Source: JBKJTP01 sp046590195 (GTDB lineage: Bacteria; Bacteroidota; Ignavibacteria; Palsa-1295). From it: a stretch of DNA of 13,360 nt. The translations under genes were made by a program, and so were the position numbers. Below, piece by piece: positions 5,174 to 12,751 of this stretch (the stretch's first letter is position 1; each line of letters begins with the position of its first letter). The notes below the pieces were generated by a model. It was not told the origin of the DNA. It did not search any database and saw only the letters and a list, made by a program, of their open reading frames with translations. The stretch spans positions 1 to 13,360 of the forward strand of contig JBKJTP010000291.1 of assembly GCA_046590195.1 (NCBI GenBank), in the 5' to 3' direction.

Positions 5174-6688
5174 TCAATTCAGATCAACCCACACCGACTT
5201 GCTCTCGGTATAAAGATCGATCGCAGCTTTCCCAAGCTCGCGACCGTGGCCGGAGAGCTTGAAGCCGCCGAACGGCACGGCGTTGTCGGTCGTCGAGATC
5301 GTGTTGATCCAAACGGTGCCGGCCTTTACGCGGCGAGCAAGATTGTGCGCCTTCTTGATGTCCTTCGTCCAGATGGATGCAGCAAGGCCGAACTGGCTGT
5401 TGTTCGCTTCGCGGATCGCCTCTTCTGCGTTCTCGAATCGAATGATCGAAGCGACCGGTCCAAAGATCTCTTCTTGCGCAACGCGCATGTTGTTCGTGAC
5501 GCCTTCGAGCACCGTCGGCTTCATAAAGTAGCCGCGTGTGCCGATGCGCTCACCGCCCACTGTTACGCGTGCGCCTTCGTTGCGCGCGATGTCGACGTAG
5601 CCCAGCACTCGATCCAAATGCTGCTGCGAGATCAGCGCACCAAGGCGTGTCTTCGGGTTCATTGGGTCACCAGCGACCATCTTCGCTGCACGTGAATTCA
5701 CGACCGAGATGAACTCGTCATAAGCCGAAGCCTCAACAAAGATACGTGAACAAGCTGTACACATCTCGCCCTGATTGAAGAAAATGCCACCGAGTGCATA
5801 TTTCGCTGCAGTATCGATATCGGAATCAGCGAAGATCAAGCTTGGCGACTTGCCGCCAAGTTCGAGTGATACGCGCTTGAGCGTCTTCGATGCGAGACGC
5901 TGGATCTCTTTGCCCACTTCAACTGAACCTGTGAACGCGATCTTATCGACATCCGGATGCTCGACAAGTGCAGCACCAGCAACAGGTCCCATGCCTGTGA
6001 CGATGTTGATGACACCTGCTGGGATACCAGCTTCGAGTGTGAGCTCTGCAAAACGAAGCGCAGTTAGCGGTGTCTGCTCTGCTGGCTTAACAACTACTGT
6101 GTTTCCCGCAGCGAGTGCTGGCGCAACCTTCCATGCAAGCATCTGTAGTGGGAAATTCCACGGGATGATCTGTCCGCACACGCCGATCGGCTCGCGGAGC
6201 GTGTAGACGAGTGCCTCCCCACCGGTGCTTGGGATGATCACGTCGCCAGTGATCTTCGTCGGCCAGCCCGCGTAGTATTCGAAGCACTCGGCTGAGAGCG
6301 GAATATCAAAGCGAGATGATTCGGAGATCGGCTTGCCAGTGTCGAGCGTCTCGAGTTCAGCGAGCTCTTCGCCATTCGCGCGAATGAGCTCAGCGAGTTT
6401 GTAGAGCACACGCGAACGGTCCTTTGGTGACAACTTACGCCATGGACTGCCATCATCAAATGCAGCACGCGCGGCCTTGACTGCGAGATCGACATCTTCT
6501 TTCTGCGCTTCGGCGATCTCAGCGATCACTTCACCGGTTGCTGGGTTGCGCGTCTCGAAGGTCTTGCCAGAAAGCGAATCGACGAACTCGCCATTGATGA
6601 AGAGCTTCCCCTTCTGCGGGTTAGCTTTTTGCGGCTTGAGTTCTGCGATGATATCGGCTATGGAGGGTGCGGTCAGTGTCTCGCTCAT
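5174..6688 (-). CDS. NAD-dependent aldehyde dehydrogenase (ALDH superfamily, betaine-aldehyde-like)
   Basis: This 504-residue, full-length cytoplasmic enzyme oxidises an aldehyde to its acid. The active-site residues are present: N178 in P-W-N-F-P, K201 and E204 in K-P-A-E-Q-T-P, E276 in L-E-L-G-G-K, the nucleophile C310 in N-Q-G-E-M-C-T-A-C-S-R, and E407/E408 in E-E-I-F-G-P. The glutamate at 204, which in known enzymes binds the adenine ribose, favours NAD over NADP. An N-terminal segment of about 25 residues is longer than in many relatives. Substrate cannot be read from the sequence; it is nearest in style to class 1/2 and betaine-aldehyde enzymes. It starts 32 bp after the thioredoxin/TPR gene and is probably the last gene of the fabI unit. 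A weak box-like sequence (TACATTCG, 6703-6710) could give it its own promoter. Confidence 0.93.
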   Translation of the reverse strand: MSETLTAPSIADIIAELKPQKANPQKGKLFINGEFVDSLSGKTFETRNPATGEVIAEIAEAQKEDVDLAVKAARAAFDDGSPWRKLSPKDRSRVLYKLAELIRANGEELAELETLDTGKPISESSRFDIPLSAECFEYYAGWPTKITGDVIIPSTGGEALVYTLREPIGVCGQIIPWNFPLQMLAWKVAPALAAGNTVVVKPAEQTPLTALRFAELTLEAGIPAGVINIVTGMGPVAGAALVEHPDVDKIAFTGSVEVGKEIQRLASKTLKRVSLELGGKSPSLIFADSDIDTAAKYALGGIFFNQGEMCTACSRIFVEASAYDEFISVVNSRAAKMVAGDPMNPKTRLGALISQQHLDRVLGYVDIARNEGARVTVGGERIGTRGYFMKPTVLEGVTNNMRVAQEEIFGPVASIIRFENAEEAIREANNSQFGLAASIWTKDIKKAHNLARRVKAGTVWINTISTTDNAVPFGGFKLSGHGRELGKAAIDLYTESKSVWVDLN

Positions 6689-6720
6689 TCTTGATTGCTA
6701 TTCGAATGTAATATTAAACG

Positions 6721-7908
6721 TTACTTTTTCTTTTTCGGGGCCGATTTGGGCGCGGGCTTTTTAACAGGTGCCTTGGCCTTCTCCTTCTCAGCGTTGACTT
6801 CGTCGAGGCGCTTCTGATAAAAATCTAAACGTTCTTTGAAGTACGACTTCTCTTCTATTTCAGCCAGATCGTATCCCTTCTGCGCGTCTGAAACTGCAAG
6901 CTCGAACTTCTTTTGCAGCAGATAGATCAGCGCGCGTGTGTCGTAGAAATTCTCTTCGTCAGGACGGCGGTCGAGTGCTTCGCTTACAAGCTCTAGCGCG
7001 TAATCGAGACGGCGTCCGTAGTTCGCAAGCTCCCACGCATAATCATTGAGAAGCTCCGGATCGCGCGATCCGGTGAACTTCAAGATCTCTTCGAAGACCG
7101 CAGCAGACGAATCCACTCGCTTCTTGTTCTGATGGAAGGCAAGGATATCCTGCAGACCACCCAAGAAGAGTATGCTGTCTGCTCCTGTTCTGTTCAGTGA
7201 ATACAGGAATCTGCGAAGCGGGATGAGATTGCCTTCGACCTGAAAGCGAAGATACGCGTGTCGGATCGTCGCTTGTCTGCGCGTCTCTGGTAATACACTT
7301 GTTTGACGAACGACATCGAGATGATAGACAACGCTATCGTACTCGGATCGGGCCTCGAAGCGCTCGATCAGGTCAAGCCGGTTCACTTCTGAAGTTGTGT
7401 CTGCCCAGAAGCCATCGATATAATCACGAATGATATTGCGCTCAAGACGGATCTCTTCAAGTCTCGCACGGAATTGCTCTGGCGTGTAGTTATTAGCGAA
7501 CGCGATGCGATCGATCTCTCCGCCACCTGGGCGTATAACGATCGCCGTTGGGCGCACTAGTACTTTGAAGCGCTCTTCAAAGCCGCTAAGCTTTAACCCA
7601 AGATTACGCAAGCTATCGAAACCAACGGTGGGCTCCGGATCGGTCGCAAAGTCATTGACACCGAGCTCGAAGTTGTCGGAGAGATACTGCTGGATGTCCT
7701 TACGGCGCAGGATGCTATCGCGAAACGCGATGCTCATCGTGTCGACGAGATCGATGTTGAAGATCAGCGCCGGACGGCCAGAGCGCATCGAAGCATCGAG
7801 CGTCTCCACCCACATCCTCGTGAGCGGGAATTGGCTCTGTGCGCGAAGCTCGGTAACTGAGCTCGTGCAGAGCAGAAGAAGAAGTAAAACCGGGAGGAGT
7901 TTCTTCAA
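6721..7908 (-). CDS. Exported thioredoxin-fold and TPR protein lacking the CXXC motif
   Basis: This 395-residue protein has an N-terminal signal peptide (residues 1-24, ending R-A-Q; the Cys at 14 does not sit in a good lipobox). Residues about 30-155 look like a thioredoxin-like domain, including a cis-proline-type V-R-P-T (118-121) and a following strand and turn. Where the redox C-x-x-C should be, the sequence reads D-L-V-D-T-M-S, so disulfide chemistry is unlikely. After a helical middle, two TPR-like repeats lie at about 285-318 and 319-352, and the tail (372-395) is rich in Lys, Pro and Ala. The start codon is TTG at 7908. No ATG or GTG lies in frame between it and the fabI stop, and the signal peptide begins right there. 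It lies 25 bp behind fabI. A chaperone or scaffold role in the cell envelope is plausible but unproven. Confidence 0.78.
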   Translation of the reverse strand: MKKLLPVLLLLLLCTSSVTELRAQSQFPLTRMWVETLDASMRSGRPALIFNIDLVDTMSIAFRDSILRRKDIQQYLSDNFELGVNDFATDPEPTVGFDSLRNLGLKLSGFEERFKVLVRPTAIVIRPGGGEIDRIAFANNYTPEQFRARLEEIRLERNIIRDYIDGFWADTTSEVNRLDLIERFEARSEYDSVVYHLDVVRQTSVLPETRRQATIRHAYLRFQVEGNLIPLRRFLYSLNRTGADSILFLGGLQDILAFHQNKKRVDSSAAVFEEILKFTGSRDPELLNDYAWELANYGRRLDYALELVSEALDRRPDEENFYDTRALIYLLQKKFELAVSDAQKGYDLAEIEEKSYFKERLDFYQKRLDEVNAEKEKAKAPVKKPAPKSAPKKKK

Positions 7909-7933
7909 GTGTTGAGGGATCGGATTAGATCGG

Positions 7934-8887
7934 TTATGATGCTGACTCAGCTTTGTCCGCTTCCTTGGCGGCTTCTTCTTTGGCAGTCAAGCGATTGAAT
8001 TCCTTTGCGCGCTCGATCGTCTGCTCATCGAAGCCTGCCTTGCGCATGGCCTCATCGCTCTGGAATGCTGCATCGACCAAGTGCAGCAACTCCGTCTTCA
8101 TACCCATCGCGCTGTATCCACCATCGTGGAAGAGATTCTGCATCGTCACTTTCTTCGTGAGGTCCGAAAGCAGCGTCACGCAGTAATCACCGCACTCCTC
8201 TGCCGTCGCATTGCCAAGCGGCGCGAGTACGTTGGAGTACGAATACATCTTATCAAAATCTGTGATGCCCGAGCCGGCACGAGTGATCGTTGGTGACTGC
8301 GAAACAGTGTTCACACGGATGCCGCGTCCGCCGAGCCGTGCGCCGAAGCTGCGAGCGACGGACTCGAGTAAAGCCTTGGCATCGGCCATGTCGGAGTAGG
8401 TCGTGAAGGAACGCTGTGCCGCCACATAGCTCAGCGCAATGATGCTCGCCTCGTCGTTCAGCGCGTCGGTCTCGAGCGCACCGTGGATCAGGCGATGGAG
8501 CGAGAGCCCTGAGACGTCGATCGTCTTCAAGAACCAGTCGTAGTTCGAGTCCTCGTAGCGGACACCCTTACGGATGTTCGTTGACATGCCGACAGAATGA
8601 ATGATAAAGTCGATCTTGCCGAGCTTCGCCTTTACCTCGTTGAAGCAGTCGATAACGTCCTTCTGATTGGAGACGTCGCACGCGATTAGCGGTGCATTTC
8701 CGACAAGCGTAGCTAGTTCTGCCGGCTTGCCAATGCGGAGCGCGATGGCGACGTTGGAGATAGCAAGCTGTGCGCCTTCGCGGTGCGCGGCGAGTGCGAT
8801 CTGCCAGCCCAGGCTGGTCTCGTCCATAGGACCGAAGACGATCCCCTTCTTGCCTTCGAGCAGGCCGTATGACTTCTTATTCGACAT
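7934..8887 (-). CDS. fabI: Enoyl-[acyl-carrier-protein] reductase (NADH), Bacteroidetes-type FabI
   Basis: This enzyme reduces trans-2-enoyl-ACP with NADH in the last step of the fatty-acid elongation cycle. It is a classical short-chain reductase fold of the FabI kind: a nucleotide-binding G-P-M-D-E-T-S-L-G-W (19-28), H-S-V-G-M-S (97-102), catalytic Y154 in S-Y-V-A-A-Q-R, and Y164 with K171 in the Y-x6-K arrangement. The words S-Q-S-P-T, P-L-G-N-A-T-A-E and T-M-Q-N-L-F-H-D-G-G are typical of the Bacteroidetes branch. At 317 residues it is longer than E. coli FabI (262) because of a charged tail from about 263, ending in Ala/Lys/Glu-rich sequence. It probably leads an operon with the thioredoxin/TPR and aldehyde dehydrogenase genes. 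The ATG at 8887 is supported by the conserved N-terminus. Confidence 0.92.
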   Translation of the reverse strand: MSNKKSYGLLEGKKGIVFGPMDETSLGWQIALAAHREGAQLAISNVAIALRIGKPAELATLVGNAPLIACDVSNQKDVIDCFNEVKAKLGKIDFIIHSVGMSTNIRKGVRYEDSNYDWFLKTIDVSGLSLHRLIHGALETDALNDEASIIALSYVAAQRSFTTYSDMADAKALLESVARSFGARLGGRGIRVNTVSQSPTITRAGSGITDFDKMYSYSNVLAPLGNATAEECGDYCVTLLSDLTKKVTMQNLFHDGGYSAMGMKTELLHLVDAAFQSDEAMRKAGFDEQTIERAKEFNRLTAKEEAAKEADKAESAS

Positions 8888-8994
8888 AGATTACGGTTGG
8901 AACATTTAACGCCCGGTCCGGCGACCCGGAATGGAACACATAGGATAGCCCCTAAGTCTCAAAAAAGGGTTGCATCGCTCTCCAAAGCACTGAC

Positions 8995-9008
8995 TTCTGG
9001 CGCCAGAA
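8995..9008. repeat. 14-bp perfect palindrome just after the glycosyltransferase stop
   Basis: TTCTGGCGCCAGAA is its own reverse complement and begins one base after the TAA of the glycosyltransferase. As RNA it could fold to a five-pair stem with a four-base loop. A T-rich run on the - strand lies some 27 bases further on, so it is not a standard terminator. It may be a protein-binding site or a weak 3' hairpin. Confidence 0.55.
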
Positions 9009-9009
9009 C

Positions 9010-9930
9010 TTACTTGACGTTGAGGTATGGCACCGGAGGCACGAGCTTTCGCGACAATCCTTTGACGATCCCATCCCAGATATACTTCACGCAGTTCTTC
9101 TTCTGCTTAAAAGAGAGATAGACACCACCGGCAAGATAATAGACCAGCACGAGCGGCAAGCGCTTCAGCCGGTTCATCCGTCCAAGGACAATGAAATTAT
9201 GGATGAGTTTGGTCGTGTATTCATCCACGTTATCACGGACGAATTTCTTCGATTCCAACTGCTTCATCCCTCCCTGCGTGGCACCCCAATGATCGATCAC
9301 GCAACCAGGTTCGAAGAAGACCTTGTAGCCAAGCTTTGAGGCTCGTAGAAAGAAGACCGAAGGCGAGCCATAATCCGACCACAGGTTCGGATCGTTCAGC
9401 GGAGTTTTTGCCAATACTTCTCTCGCGACGAATAGGCCGAACTCGTGGCACATGTGGATATACTGCGGGCGGTAGCCACCCTGCGTCAGCAACACCGGCA
9501 TCATGTCAAAGCGGTAGCCTGTAAAAAAGTGTTCGCGCGATTCATCCTGTAATTCCTTTTGCCCCAGATCCCAAAAGATGATCTTGGACTGAATGATCTT
9601 CTCACCTCGCTCGATCGCCTCTGCTGCTTTCGCCAGCCACCCGTGACGTGGAATGCAATCGTCATCCAGATTCACCACGAAATCGCCGGTGCATACTTCG
9701 ATCGCCTCGCGCTTGTTGCGCTCCGGACCTTTGCCCGGCCCGAGAAGATACTTGAACTGCGGGAAATCGCGCTGCACCATCTCCGCCGTGCCGTCGGTCG
9801 AGCGATCGTCGGCGATGATGATCTCCGTCTCAACGTGAGCCGGGACTGTCTCGTCAGCGATCAAGGAGTCCAGCAGTGGACGCAGTACCTGCTTTCGGTT
9901 AAAGGTCGGGATGATGATGGAAATGCGCAT
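9010..9930 (-). CDS. Family 2 glycosyltransferase (GT-A fold)
   Basis: This 306-residue enzyme should transfer a sugar from a nucleotide-sugar donor in the cytoplasm or at the inner membrane face. Typical GT2 features are the start I-S-I-I-I-P-T-F-N-R (3-12), the nucleotide-binding A-D-D-R-S-T-D-G-T (40-48), and the metal-binding L-D-D-D (88-91), which fills the place of the DxD motif. A D-H-W-G segment in the second half may carry the acceptor-side residues. The last 60 or so residues are basic and partly hydrophobic (L-V-L-V-Y-Y-L-A-G-G), suggesting membrane attachment. Donor and acceptor are unknown. Gaps of 101 and 122 bp on its two sides suggest it is transcribed alone. It is most likely involved in cell-surface polysaccharide or glycan synthesis. 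Confidence 0.88.
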   Translation of the reverse strand: MRISIIIPTFNRKQVLRPLLDSLIADETVPAHVETEIIIADDRSTDGTAEMVQRDFPQFKYLLGPGKGPERNKREAIEVCTGDFVVNLDDDCIPRHGWLAKAAEAIERGEKIIQSKIIFWDLGQKELQDESREHFFTGYRFDMMPVLLTQGGYRPQYIHMCHEFGLFVAREVLAKTPLNDPNLWSDYGSPSVFFLRASKLGYKVFFEPGCVIDHWGATQGGMKQLESKKFVRDNVDEYTTKLIHNFIVLGRMNRLKRLPLVLVYYLAGGVYLSFKQKKNCVKYIWDGIVKGLSRKLVPPVPYLNVK

Positions 9931-9945
9931 TCTGGCTATCTGGGA

Positions 9946-9962
9946 CCAATACGGGATATTGG
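9946..9962. promoter_or_regulatory. Inverted repeat ahead of the glycosyltransferase start
   Basis: CCAATA-CGGGA-TATTGG is a perfect 6-bp inverted repeat with a five-base spacer, 16 bp upstream of the ATG at 9930. It may be an operator or a leader hairpin. A second odd palindrome, CTCCC-A-GGGAG, lies at 9993-10003 in the same gap. No recognisable -7 box was found here. Confidence 0.35.
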
Positions 9963-10031
9963 GCCTTCAAACGCGCGGGCATTAGGGTATGGCTCCCAGG
10001 GAGGGGCTTGAGCGGTCGCTACGAGAAAAGC

Positions 10032-10463
10032 TTATTGCATCTTGAAGAACAGATGCACCATTTCCCCTGCGTCTGGGACGAGGACGAGGAGCGAATCGCG
10101 CTGGCGATACTGCGAGGATGTCTCCAGCTGGCACATAAAGCTCTTCTGGTCGCCGCACATGCGCCGCGTAGAACCGACGCTATCTGCTCTGAGCAGCGAG
10201 CGGTCTAGTGTGCAAACGCCAGAGAATGCGTTGCAGCCGTCAAACCCGCCGATCGTGTCTCCACTAATAGTAAAGTAAGTCTCGGCCGGCACATCGGTGA
10301 AATATCCCCCGCTCAGCGTCGTGTACCCTACCCATTGCCACTTCTTTCCCATGAGTTTGGCCGGATTGCCATCCGCACGGTATTCGGGTCCGTACGCAGT
10401 ATCGCATGCTGCAACGAGCAGCATGAGCGCGATCAGGATTCCGAACCTCTGAGTAAACTTCAT
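10032..10463 (-). CDS. META-domain (HslJ-like) lipoprotein
   Basis: This 143-residue protein has a signal sequence with lipobox L-V-A-A-C, so C20 should be lipidated and the protein membrane-anchored in the envelope. The rest matches a META/HslJ domain: K-W-Q-W near 41-44, the signature G-G-F-D-G-C-N-A-F-S-G (72-82), and G-S-T-R-R-M-C (97-103). The usual aromatic Y after F-x-G is replaced by V-C, giving extra cysteines (C77, C84, C103, C111) that could form disulfides. META proteins have been linked to heat-shock or antibiotic tolerance in E. coli (HslJ), but their mechanism is unclear. It appears to be a single-gene unit, with a hairpin-rich gap upstream (10464-10538). Confidence 0.85.
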   Translation of the reverse strand: MKFTQRFGILIALMLLVAACDTAYGPEYRADGNPAKLMGKKWQWVGYTTLSGGYFTDVPAETYFTISGDTIGGFDGCNAFSGVCTLDRSLLRADSVGSTRRMCGDQKSFMCQLETSSQYRQRDSLLVLVPDAGEMVHLFFKMQ

Positions 10464-10512
10464 GTATTCAAGAACCCAGCACAGCAGAAAGAGTTACACC
10501 ACCATGCTGAAT

Positions 10513-10537
10513 CGTGACTTTTGTCACGTGTCGTGAC
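10513..10537. repeat. Overlapping inverted repeats with alternative pairings
   Basis: CGTGAC (10513-10518), GTCACG (10523-10528) and CGTGAC (10532-10537) are spaced by TTTT and TGT. The middle arm can pair with either outer arm, giving two mutually exclusive 6-bp stems. The set begins two bases after the DUF1015 stop codon and lies 50-74 bp ahead of the META lipoprotein. No T tract follows on the - strand, so it is a poor intrinsic terminator. A regulator site for the lipoprotein, or a 3' hairpin, is possible. Confidence 0.6.
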
Positions 10538-10538
10538 T

Positions 10539-11795
10539 CTAGTCCTGGATCGCGAACTCGTGCAGCACTAGCCCAGTGAGAAGCTTAGGATAAAAGTATG
10601 TCGACTTCTGCGGCATGTAGTCACCTTGCTCAACAACGCGCGCCATCTCTGCTGGTGTTACCGGACGGAGATAGAATGTCGCGTTGATGTCATCTCGATG
10701 AGCGACCATCGCATCACGCTCGGCACGCGAATGCGGATAGAGAAGATTCGTCTTATTGTCGATCGCGGATTGTGTGAGTTCTGCGCCTTGCTTCAAGATG
10801 CGCTCCTGCAATTGCATCACCGGTAATCCTTCCAGCGCCGTCGCATAGCGCTCGTCTTTGCTTCTGAGCACAGTGAAGTGTGGTGCTTCGCTAAGCTCGA
10901 TCATCGTTACTGCTTTTTGATCGTGCATCAGCGCCTCGTACGCATCTTCTCTTCGATCGTATGGCTGAAGATCATAAATCTCGCGCAGTTTGGCGAAGAG
11001 TGCGTAGGCATTGAAGTCCGGCATCCCATACAGCACGCGATGCGTCGGCAAGATCACAGTGCCACTGGCCCGCAGGTTGGACACGAATACCATCATGAAT
11101 TTCGCTGCCTTGATCTCAGGATGCAGTTCGGCGAAAGCGACCGAAGTCTCATAGCGGTGATGCCCATCGGCGATCACGACAGGCTTGCTGCTCATGATCT
11201 TTTGGATGCGGTCAACAGCGATCAAGTCGTCCAGCGACCATAGCATGTGACGCACAGTGTCGCCGTTCTCAAGACGTTCGTCGATGTCTGCGATCGGTGC
11301 GTTCACCGTTGCGATCTCGAGCGTCTGATCGAAGACGAGCGATTCATCGTCGATCAATGCGAAGATCGGGCTGAGGTTGGCCTTCGTCGCTTCCATTAGC
11401 GCGAGGCGGTCGCGCTTTGGTGCAGCAAGGGTGCGCTCATGCGGAAGCGTTTGCTTCTCCGAGTATGGCGTGACGCGCAAGCGGCCGATGACTCCTTCAC
11501 GTGTATATTGTCGTCCCTCTGGATCGGTGAACATCTGATAGTACACGTAGTACCTCGACTTCTCATCGCGGATAAGAATGTTCTCTTTCAACCACCGATC
11601 GAGATGACTCTTTGCCGAAGCATAGGGATCTTCAGCGTGATTGAGTTCGAGGCGTATGACGTTGTGATCTGCGCGCTGGTAGAGATCTTCGCGATACTGC
11701 TGCGAGATCACGTCATAAGGAGGGGCAGTCACAGCACTGAGCGTGACCTTTTCGCGATTGTATCGCGTGCCGATGAATGGGAGAAATTCTGCCAA
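10539..11795 (-). CDS. DUF1015 family protein
   Basis: This 418-residue protein is a full-length DUF1015 member. Family hallmarks are visible in order: the start A-E-F-L-P-F-I-G-T-R-Y-N, P-P-Y-D-V-I (25-30), L-P-H-E-R-T (117-122) followed by A-P-K-R-D-R, I-A-D-G-H-H-R-Y-E-T (208-217), and a C-terminal M-P-Q-K-S-T-Y-F-Y-P-K-L (394-405). It has no signal peptide or membrane helix and should be cytoplasmic. The family's function is not settled; the conserved His/Asp/Arg/Lys residues suggest an enzyme. In Bacteroides, from memory, it neighbours serine biosynthesis genes, which is not so here. The start must be TTG at 11795: the era stop lies in frame only seven codons upstream, no ATG intervenes, and family homology begins at once. 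It probably forms an operon with era. Confidence 0.88.
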   Translation of the reverse strand: MAEFLPFIGTRYNREKVTLSAVTAPPYDVISQQYREDLYQRADHNVIRLELNHAEDPYASAKSHLDRWLKENILIRDEKSRYYVYYQMFTDPEGRQYTREGVIGRLRVTPYSEKQTLPHERTLAAPKRDRLALMEATKANLSPIFALIDDESLVFDQTLEIATVNAPIADIDERLENGDTVRHMLWSLDDLIAVDRIQKIMSSKPVVIADGHHRYETSVAFAELHPEIKAAKFMMVFVSNLRASGTVILPTHRVLYGMPDFNAYALFAKLREIYDLQPYDRREDAYEALMHDQKAVTMIELSEAPHFTVLRSKDERYATALEGLPVMQLQERILKQGAELTQSAIDNKTNLLYPHSRAERDAMVAHRDDINATFYLRPVTPAEMARVVEQGDYMPQKSTYFYPKLLTGLVLHEFAIQD

Positions 11796-11816
11796 GGGTG
11801 AGAGAGTAGTTGAATT

Positions 11817-12743
11817 CTAAAAGTCGTAGCCGTAGCTCTTGAGCGCGGTCTTGTCGTTGCGCCAATCGCTCTTCGTCTTCACGTGCAATTCAAGGAAGAC
11901 GGGATGCTCGAGGAAAGTCTCGATCTCCTTACGCGCGTTCTGTCCGAGCATCTTTACAGCGGCGCCCTGTTTGCCAATGATAATTGGCTTTTGTGATTCG
12001 CGCTCGACGATGATGTCGGCATTGATGAACCACTTGCCGTTATCGCGTTCGTTGAACTCGCGGATCTCGACCTCGGTGGCGTACGGCACTTCCTCGCCAT
12101 ACTGCTTGAAGATCGCCTCACGAATGAACTCGCTAACGAAGAATCGCTGATTCTGATCGCTCAACTGCTCGGGATCATAAAAGGCCTGCGTGCCGGGAAG
12201 ATACTGATGCAACACACCGAGCAACTCCTTGATGTTATGCTCCTTCGTCGAAGAGATCGGGATGATGTCTTTGAAATTTCCCAGCTCTCCATAGACTTGA
12301 AGGATCGGCAAGAGTGCTTCCTTGTCTTTGACCAGATCGATCTTGCTCAGCGCGAGCACCATCGGCTTGCCGGATGCTATCTTCACATAGTGATCCCACA
12401 TCTCAGGCAGCGCCTTCTCAGGTGTGCGCGTCGCTTCTGCGAGCACCAGGATCACATCGGCATCACTGAAAGAGAGCTTTACCTGATCGAGCATCGCTTT
12501 GTGCAAGAGCGTCGTCGGGCGCGGCATGATGCCGGGAGTATCGAGGAAGATGATCTGCTCCGATTTGCTCGAGTGGATACCGAGCACGCGCTTGCGCGTC
12601 GTCTGCGGCTTTGCAGACATGATCGAAAGCTTCGTGCCGAGTATCGTATTCAGCAACGTCGACTTCCCAACGTTCGGTATCCCGACGATCGCCGCGTAAC
12701 CGGTCTTGAATTCCCTAGCTGCTTCCTGCTTCTCTTTACCCAC
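11817..12743 (-). CDS. era: GTPase Era, 30S ribosome assembly factor
   Basis: Era binds 16S rRNA and helps mature the small ribosomal subunit. This copy is 308 residues, the usual length. The GTPase domain shows G1 (G-I-P-N-V-G-K-S, 21-28), T48/T49 as G2, G3 (D-T-P-G, 68-71), G4 as S-K-I-D (133-136; normally N-K-x-D) and G5 near I-S-S (163-165). The C-terminal KH domain has its G-K-Q-G loop at 257-260 and ends in the Era-like W-R-N-D...L-K-S-Y-G-Y-D-F. Start is GTG at 12743, eight bases after the stop of the upstream transporter gene. No other start gives an intact G1 region. DUF1015 follows 21 bp later. Confidence 0.95.
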   Translation of the reverse strand: MGKEKQEAAREFKTGYAAIVGIPNVGKSTLLNTILGTKLSIMSAKPQTTRKRVLGIHSSKSEQIIFLDTPGIMPRPTTLLHKAMLDQVKLSFSDADVILVLAEATRTPEKALPEMWDHYVKIASGKPMVLALSKIDLVKDKEALLPILQVYGELGNFKDIIPISSTKEHNIKELLGVLHQYLPGTQAFYDPEQLSDQNQRFFVSEFIREAIFKQYGEEVPYATEVEIREFNERDNGKWFINADIIVERESQKPIIIGKQGAAVKMLGQNARKEIETFLEHPVFLELHVKTKSDWRNDKTALKSYGYDF

Positions 12744-12751
12744 TGAATCTT

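Noticed and set aside
8888..9009. fabI promoter
   Set aside because: Only partial matches to TAnnTTTG (for example TATGTGTT and TAAATGTT on the - strand) with no good -33 partner; not strong enough to annotate.
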